Translations under genes and position numbers: made by a program
Assembly (NCBI GenBank): GCA_030248135.1
Contig: JASANC010005128.1
Location: 59,798-123,797, forward strand
Length of the DNA stretch: 64,000 nt
Origin: Theristus sp. LFF4_11
Lineage: Eukaryota > Nematoda > Chromadorea > Monhysterida > Xyalidae
Direction: 5' to 3'
Notes under the pieces: model-generated
What the model was told of the DNA's origin: nothing
Database searches by the model: none
What the model saw: the letters and a program-made list of their open reading frames with translations, nothing else
Shown here: positions 57,063 through 64,000 of the stretch, piece after piece
Layout of the letters: each line of letters starts with the position of its first letter
How positions within the stretch are numbered: position 1 is the stretch's first letter

Positions 57063-59154
57063 TAACTATAAAAAGACACCGAGACAGAAACTAAAAAATA
57101 CAAACGTTTTTGTTTCAAGTGAAAAAAGTAAAACTTTCGTTACGAAAACAACCAAACGGTACAAAAAACTGTGAAACGTTTGCAAATTGCGATTTGTCAT
57201 GAGCCACACCCACACAGCGTTAGTGTCTCTCGTTCTCGACTGATACCTTTCTCCGTGGTAAAATTACACTTCTAATACAACACGCAAGGCCCGCGTTACT
57301 AAGCTCCTTACCCTGCAATTAGCAGTGTTTTAGAAAACTGCACGCACATAAACACAACTAAACCTTATTATTTCGAGTTTCGTTGGCAACGCAATTTATG
57401 ATTATGAGTAAACGAGCTTGAAGCAGCAAAGAACTAAGGGAACTCGATGTGAAAAAAATTCCGAGGATAGATAGTTGAAGCTTGTCGTACAAGATAAGAA
57501 AACAGCAAAAGGTGTGGCACTACGCGTTTAAACGAGTCAACAACAACGGAAATCGATTAGAAACAAAAACACAGTCTTCAGTGTTTTTTCGATTTCGAAA
57601 AGCTACAGTGACGAGTGAAGTAACCATCACAGATAATAAGTCAGACGATGATGAGCAGGTTGCAAAACTGCTGAAAACACACCACACAACGACGGTGTTG
57701 CAGTGGTCGGACGGATTCGAGATGGTGCGAGTGGCGAAGACAATTGGCTGTGCCATCGGCGACGCCGGCTCCGATCGCGCACAACGCACTTCCGTGTGGT
57801 AGATTTTTAATGTCATCGTTTGTAAACACGACAATTCAGCAGTTACCTGTCAATGCCGGTGAAAACTCAAAGAAACGACGGGTTTTGTTGTTCAATTTTG
57901 CGTAGGTTGTTCTTCGCAAAGGTTACTAGCTGACCTGTCGACTGAATCATGCAATCTAAGCGGCCGCATATGATTTTTACAAATGAATGAACCTGAAAGA
58001 ACAGCACAAACAAAATTGTTCTTATCTCTAATCCACTCCGATGGGAGATTGGAATGAAAAAGAGCCCCGGAAGAGAATTTCTTGCGGCTTGTGCTTGTTT
58101 GCACGACGACGTGTGCGCAAGTTGACCGAGGCGTCCGTTAGTCGGGCAATTATGCAATACCCAGAAAACTATAATAGCGAGCAACAGAAGACTTGGTTTG
58201 ATGTTTGCAATGTTATAGTCCGATTCTGGTCATTACTGTTGTGATGTGAACTAAGAACACAAGAGAACACGATTGAAAATTACCAAATAAAAACGTTCGT
58301 CCTTGCATGTTTGTTGTTTCATGTGAGACCTTCGCGTCGTAAATCAATCGGCAAGTCACTGCAACATGCACTGAAATAACAACACGAAATGCAATCAAAA
58401 CTACCCAAAAAAGTTTCAGACAAACTTTTACGTTAGGCTGCAATGGAAGCAAAATAAAAACATTTCGAAACATGAAAGCGTAATTGAAAACTATCCGAGC
58501 AAGGACTGATATAAAACAAGTTCGGTTGGGAAGGGGACAACATCAACATAAACAAGGTTTGCCGACAGGCTAGCTTTTGGCTTTGGGTAGATGCATATGA
58601 ATTCAGCTGTTTTCGAAAAATTTTGATCGATCCGATGATATAAATTATGCTGCCGTGAAACAACATGAAACATGGTGACAAAAATGATAATTTGTTATTG
58701 TTAACATGTGTTTTCTATTGTTAGTTCACACCAGGCAACCAGACCGTCTGGCAGCTCACACATGACTAGCTCATGCATAGATAGACAAGGCTAGTGATGT
58801 TGTGTTTTCGGTAAAAACAGCAAAAATCAATGTGACAATACGAGGAGGAACAACTGAAATTCCATTTTTTGTATCTCAGTGATTTTTTTTGACTCTGCAG
58901 GATAATATTCTGGAGTGCATGTGCAAAATCAGAAAAGGTTTATTTAGTGGCATAGTGGATGTAAACGTTTTAACATCAGCCAGATAACAACGAAGATAAG
59001 TGAATATGCACTGTTAAAATCGGCATCACAATGACATAACATCCGTCTACCCAGATGACTACATATCGATTGACTGAACTCTGTACTTGTTCCAAAGTTG
59101 CGCGTGCTGTTGCATCTACATCGAGTTTTGCTTCTAGACAAACAAACGTCGAAC
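57063..59154. other. Mostly non-coding; one G/C-biased stretch
   Basis: 57,640-57,804 has strong third-position G/C in a plus-strand frame (ending QRTSVW stop) and also in one minus-strand frame, so it may be an exon on either strand; no domain is recognised and no good splice partners were found. The rest shows nothing. Confidence 0.3.
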
Positions 59155-59362
59155 CTGCTGGTGGATGAGGATAGAGAGCTCGGGCTCGACAACGTCGAAC
59201 ACACGTTCACCCATGATTTCTCAAAGTTGAACTGCTGCACCTGAATGCCCTCCTCGCTCTCATTGCCGCTGTCCGTGCCGAGTGGCTCCGATTGAATGTC
59301 ACGGAAATCAATTGCAGGCATCTCGGTCAACATCTTGTGCTGCTTTTGGTTCACCACCAGGC
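59155..59362 (-). CDS. Exon of unknown or TSC22 long isoform
   Basis: A minus-strand exon with clear G/C third-position bias reading LVVNQKQHKMLTEMPAIDF, then an acidic Gly/Ser stretch (GTDSGNESEEG) and a Ser-rich end (SSPSSLSSSTS). The donor AG/GTTCG at 59155 is phase 2 and matches the TSC22 acceptor at 53822, giving SSSTSSPIAQSG. The acceptor edge is unsure (CTAG at 59363, or CAG nearer 59,340). No domain is recognised, so membership in the TSC22 gene is inferred from strand, order and phase only. Confidence 0.45.
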
Positions 59363-61189
59363 CTAGTATTTTATATAATGATCCTTAGTATCAACTTGTG
59401 ACAACTTTGTCGCAACGGAAGAACAGCCTGAAAACACAGATTCATTCTTGAGGATGGATGAAATTGACATTGCAGAATAAAGAATGTCGCAAAACGGATA
59501 ACAACCACAACTGTGAAATGCAATCTAAGTTCTGCTAATTTCAAGCACTCATGAAATCCTTAATAATAGTCAACTGATTTGGCAGAAAAGAAAAGAATAT
59601 TGATTTGAACCAAGGTGACGGCTGTACTGTAACTTCAATTATTTTGCTCAAACTGCGTTTGTGGCACAACACAACATACAACGGAACGCAGTTATCCTGA
59701 CGATAAAGTTGCTCACAAACAGACAAATTCTATTGAGATCTTCTCGGCACGCAGGAAATAGAAAACCTGAAGAAACGAATCACGCATTGCCTGTTGGTCT
59801 TTACCGGAAAAATCCAGATTTTGAAAACGAACATTCTGTTCGTAAAATTGAGTTAAGTTACGGTTTGAAGTTGTTATTATGCAGCCCTGTGATACGGGAG
59901 CGAACTTAACAAAACGTTTGACGATATATTCAGTGGACGCACCCAGTCCGTTGAAAGACTAACATGGAAAACAAGATTGCTGCACAGAGCACAAAAAGCG
60001 AACATTGAAGAAAAATTATGAGAACAGTATTTCGACCCAGATGTGATGTGATGCAACCAGCAACGACGTCATTTCGCAAGTTTGCAACTCATTGGAATGT
60101 ATTTTCTTAAATTTCCAAAACACAATAAAAATACCGCTCGAAAATTGTGAGGCAGGGCAGACAAACTGAAACACAAGGAAAGCGTCTGCAAAACACCCAA
60201 TCGGCAAATTAGCGCGCATGGTAAAACTGTCACTTTGAATTCAAATGGAAACAACGCTATTCGAGATGCAAAACAACAACAGCCCCTTTCCCACAAACGG
60301 ACAAACTGTTTTTGCTTTTCTGTTGCACTGACTATGTCGGATTGTTTGAAACACAAATGAACCGTTTGGAGTGAAAATCGAAATTTCGTTAAAAACCCAG
60401 ACCAGCGCCAGACCGACAGATCTGCGTCCATTGTTTGATGATTCATCGCGACTGAAGTGAAGCACAATATGATTGAAGCCATAGAGTTTTTACCTACAGA
60501 AAACTCCTAGCCAAGCACTCATACGCCTTTTATGAGACCATAACAATTAAAATCCAAAAATAAACCACAGATAAGCAACTGTATGGTCACAACCTGTAGC
60601 CACGCCTGGATGTTTGTTTTCTGTCTGTTCAGCTCACAAGAAACAAATAAACAACCTGAAAGCACATGAACATGAATGAACTACATGTTCGTTCACTACC
60701 ATACATACATGCGTCGTTTGTCCAAGAAAACAGCTACCAATCAGACAACATATTTGCATTAAAAATCTGCGTGACAGGCTTATCAACACGCCACACGAAT
60801 ACGGCAGAAAAGTGCTCGAAAGCAAACCCAGATACAAACAAAGAAAAAAACAACACTGAACGAACTACTGTGACCGTATTTGAGAAAACGATGAAACTGA
60901 CTCATTCAGGTCCGGGAAACCTGATGTTTGATGAAACTATTGTTCTTCTGTGTGTGACAAATGTTAGTTGCGATGCGCTGCGTTGCTTGCATTATTATTT
61001 TAAAGCTGTGTGCGATTTTTGCCTGATATGAGTGAGCAAGTTTTTGAATATCAACCGATATATCTCGATATTAGCAACCAGAAGCAGCTACCGTTTATTA
61101 CGTGACAGCTTGCTTTACTGATTGCCTGTGCTACACGACATACCACCACCCTGAAAGGAAGCCCTTGATATGAACTGCTCTGCTTGCAT
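59363..61189. other. Region with no recognised gene
   Basis: AT-rich, presumably intron of the minus-strand gene. No supported exon. Confidence 0.3.
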
Positions 61190-62075
61190 TGTGAACACAC
61201 AAATACACTGATTCCAAATATGAAAATAATTTTTTAATAAAATCAACGGAATTATTGAGGCCTAATGTCGGGTAAGGGTTAGCTGGTGACACCCAATATT
61301 AGGGTTTTTTTCGTCAAATTTTTCTTGCGTCAATTGACGCAAACGGTCAAAAAATTTTGCGTCAGCACAATTTTTTTTTGCGTCAATATGATACCAGTCT
61401 AAATCGAACGAGTAACGATAAAGAAGCAATATTTCGGCGTCATTCATCACTAAAAGTAGCGTTTTTTACGCCTGTGGTCAAACAACATACCGATTTTTGG
61501 CATTTGACAACCCCTGCTGCGCATAAACAAAGCTTTACAAGGTCTAGGCTTTTTGTAATGGCTTCTCAATTTCTAGACTTGATTTTTAGATCTGTAGAGC
61601 GTCTATGACGACACCTGTTCAGACTTGTTCAGTTCAGATTAGAAACTGAACGGAGCTAACAAAAGGTGGAGCTAGGTGGAAGCTAGCTCAGGATAGGAGC
61701 TAGGTGAACCTAGAAACGGTCAAAACAACATAATACGCCACGGTGTTGTTACATCGAACCGTCAACATAACACTAACAACAATATTGAAAACAAACGATG
61801 AATCAGCTGACCATGCAATCCATCACATTTGCATGACATGCATTGTCAGACAAAAAGTCCGTGGTCTGCGCCGAAGGCGCGGAAAAAAAATCAATCAGTG
61901 CATAAATGACCTAAAAATGGTTTTATGACGTCCTCGAAATTTGTTTGCGTCAGCTGACGCAAACGGCCGAATTTGTTTGCGTCAGCCCAAATTATTTTTC
62001 GTCATTGACGCACGATTTTGCGTCAAAAAAACCCTGCCAATATCCGACTTATACCTGGCAGGTTTCGGCGCTTAA
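61190..62075. repeat. Second copy of the 49.96-kb repeat, split by a hAT-like element
   Basis: GTGAACACACAAATACACTG near 61,190 and ACCTGGCAGGTTTCGGCGCT near 62,052 are the two blocks that stand about 90 bp apart at 49.96-50.09 kb. Here the hAT-like element 61,300-62,036 lies between them. Confidence 0.6.
61300..62036. mobile_element. hAT-like element built of CGTCA/GACG repeats
   Basis: Ends TAGGGTTTTTTT and AAAAAAACCCTG are inverted repeats with one mismatch at the first base. CCAATAT is duplicated on both sides (61293-61299 and 62037-62043). Subterminal regions carry many copies of TTGCGTCA/TGACGCAA, including the palindromes TTGCGTCAATTGACGCAA and TTTGCGTCAGCTGACGCAAA. Such repeated subterminal motifs are typical transposase binding sites. 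No transposase is encoded. Confidence 0.8.
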
Positions 62076-62727
62076 ACTGAAATTTTCACGCAAAACAAGT
62101 GATGTTATCTGGAGTTCTGCAAAACGTTGTGAAATGATGAAATAAAATGCGAAATAATGTTCGTAAAAGGAATGAAAATGGCTTTAACCCTTAACTGCTG
62201 GCTTGATTTCCAAAGTCTCGTGCTTCACTCACTACAAACGCAAGAAACGTGACAAGAAACAAGAAAATTTATCTTGCAGTCTTTCAGATCTAAAACCAAA
62301 CATATATAGCAAAAAGTTGGACAGATATTACATTTCTTATTAAACGTGTCCCAATATGCGAATGCACCAACAGATAGGGAAAATGTTTCATGGCTCTGCG
62401 GCAATTTGAAATCAACGAAACTTAACGTATTCTGACGGCGCATTTGTGCAAGAAATTGAGAAAAAATAATCAGAATCTTTTCTCACTAAATAATTTTATT
62501 TTATTTCATATTCAAACTAGGTTCGGGCGCAAAACAGCTTTTCAGCTGAGCGGCTTTTCCACACATCATGCAACATTACTCCGCCTCCTTCGCACAAAAA
62601 GATAACAATTGTTATGTGAGCTGTGAGCACAGTTCTCACGCATAACAAGCCAATCCGCACCAATTTTGACAAGCAGCACCAGTAACGTTTTTTTCAACCA
62701 AACACCAACGAGAAAGCGTCAACCAAC

Positions 62728-63489
62728 CTGTACTGTCCGTGCTCGTCATCATCGTAGTACGCAGTGTCATTTGCGATCGCTTGTTGCAACAGAAGCGAAT
62801 GCTCTCCATGTGCAGTGCTGTGCAGTTGCAAATGTTCGGTAAGCAATCAACGCATAAAACATTTCGCTTTCAGCCAGCAGACACAGGTTTTCGTAAAAAC
62901 ACAGGCTGTTTGTTGATTTGTGCTTTTGTTGCCTCTCAACTTGATGAGCAGCTGAGGCGGATACTGAATGAGCTTTTCTAGCGCCTGTGCTTGCAACATG
63001 TGGAGCTGACGAAACAGCAAAGAGTCACGCCTCCCCGGTCACCTGTTGTTCAAACTGTGCAGCGCTGGTGGCGACGGCGTCGGTGGCACATCGGCGATGG
63101 CACCACCAGGCAGCACCACGTCCAACTGTCGTGCGAACACATGGCCGTCACGGAGGTCGCCATTCGTGTAGCTGGTCGACTGAGCAGTGGTGGCGGTGTT
63201 GTTGAATGCTGCAAACAGTGCACATGCACATCCACTGCTCCACTACAACGGCTGAAGCTTTACTGTTTTCGGTCAGTTTGCTCGCGTGCTGCGGGCACGA
63301 AAAAATACCGACTTGTTAATGATAATTCCATCAAGCGTTTTCAGTTTGAAGAGGAGAATAGAGAGAATCATCAGGTGTCTGCTGACCAGTGGAGACAACG
63401 ACGAGGCCAGAGGCCGTTGCAGCCGTGTACTCTGCGTTGCTGTGCGCGTGTCCGTACGAGGCGGCCGTGTATGTGTGCAGTTGTGCTGC
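62728..63489 (-). CDS. Three exons of an unknown gene, possibly long TSC22 isoform
   Basis: Exons 63489-63387, 63208-63043 and 62817-62728 join in frame with strong G/C third positions. The product is Ala/Thr/Ser/His-rich and lacks recognised domains: AAQLHTYTAASYGHAHSNAE, then FNNTATTAQSTSYTNGDL with VVLPGGAIADVPPTPSPP, then LLLQQAIANDTAYYDDDE. The acceptor at 63489 (ATATTGCAG) means coding begins further right, perhaps beyond the window; the donor at 62728 (phase 2) should lead to an exon in 59-62 kb. Long TSC22 isoforms have such low-complexity N-terminal regions, but the TSC-specific N-terminal boxes are not seen. Confidence 0.5.
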
Positions 63490-64000
63490 CTGCAATATGC
63501 AATTGCATGCATGTTGCATTCACAGTCGCCATTTTACACCACCCGTCCAGATTACACGGGTAACCTAACCAAAATGGTACCCAGCACTAGCCCCTCTTGT
63601 CTTTTGCTGGCCACAAATGTCACGCCGTCTGTTTCACTTAATACCCATTCAGTAGCCCGGACGTCGACACACATCGACGTACAGAGAGAGACACGGACGC
63701 ATAAACAATGACCTTAGGTGAAGTGACGTACTGCATGGTTTTAGGCTTTTCGCTCGTTTATGCCCCTCCCTGGACGGCGACGTGCGTCATGAGGTCATAA
63801 ACGATGAGCTGACGTGACGTTGCACTTTAGCTTCTGCAACGCCGGACGTCAGCAAGCAAAATTCAATCAAGCTGTGTGCCAAAATGAAATTCAATGTTTG
63901 TGACTACAACCAATTTCAACTGGACATTGCAAGATCAAATTCGAAACCACAGATTCAAGTCTGAACCGAGAAGTGGTGTCTTCAGGTAAAGCGCCCTCTC
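63490..64000. other. Right edge of window
   Basis: Probably intron or 5' region of the minus-strand gene. I see no supported coding sequence here. Confidence 0.3.

Overview
This window looks like animal nuclear DNA, probably from a nematode. Its protein-coding genes are split into many small exons with short introns (several of about 45 to 90 nt). Coding exons are GC-rich at third codon positions and the intergenic DNA is AT-rich. A family-92 glycosyltransferase and a cysteine-rich secreted protein resembling nematode-expanded families support the nematode guess, but the species cannot be fixed from sequence alone.

Layout. 1-2,600 is a nest of mobile DNA: two copies of one hAT-like family sit in a C-tract repeat. 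A C2H2 zinc-finger gene (+, 2,625-5,845) follows, with another hAT-like element in an intron. Three genes then lie in tandem on the minus strand: glycosyltransferase 92 (6,388-8,426), a P5B transport ATPase of the ATP13A type (8,997-15,233) and an alpha carbonic anhydrase (16,455-17,913). 18-23 kb holds small repeats only. A METTL27-like methyltransferase (+, 23,389-24,885) and a divergent beta-tubulin (-, 26,234-29,082) flank an odd inverted duplication of an acidic exon. A histidine-rich two-TM protein (-, 32,680-33,720) is isolated in AT-rich DNA that also carries two copies of a TA-flanked MITE. An SLC22-type transporter (+, 40,538-42,690) is followed by a 2.5 kb composite foldback element. 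A secreted or surface cysteine-rich protein (+, 46,311-49,625) carries a hAT-like copy in an intron. The right third has part of a single-TM gene (-), a TSC22-domain gene (-, 53,345-53,925), a non-autonomous Helitron (54,320-57,062), and exons on the minus strand at 59.2-63.5 kb that may be the 5' part of a long TSC22 isoform.

The genes do not form an obvious pathway; they are ordinary metazoan housekeeping, transport and regulatory genes. The distinctive content is the mobile DNA: at least six hAT-like insertions with (T/C)AGGGTT ends (five with flanking duplications of about 8 bp, a sixth with 7 bp), three types of TA-flanked MITE, a Helitron with an internal 180-bp satellite, a probable tRNA-derived SINE, very long inverted repeats and a 77-nt cloverleaf. 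Exon models were joined by hand using splice signals, reading frame and family similarity. All but one junction of the ATPase close in frame. Individual boundaries may be off by a few bases.
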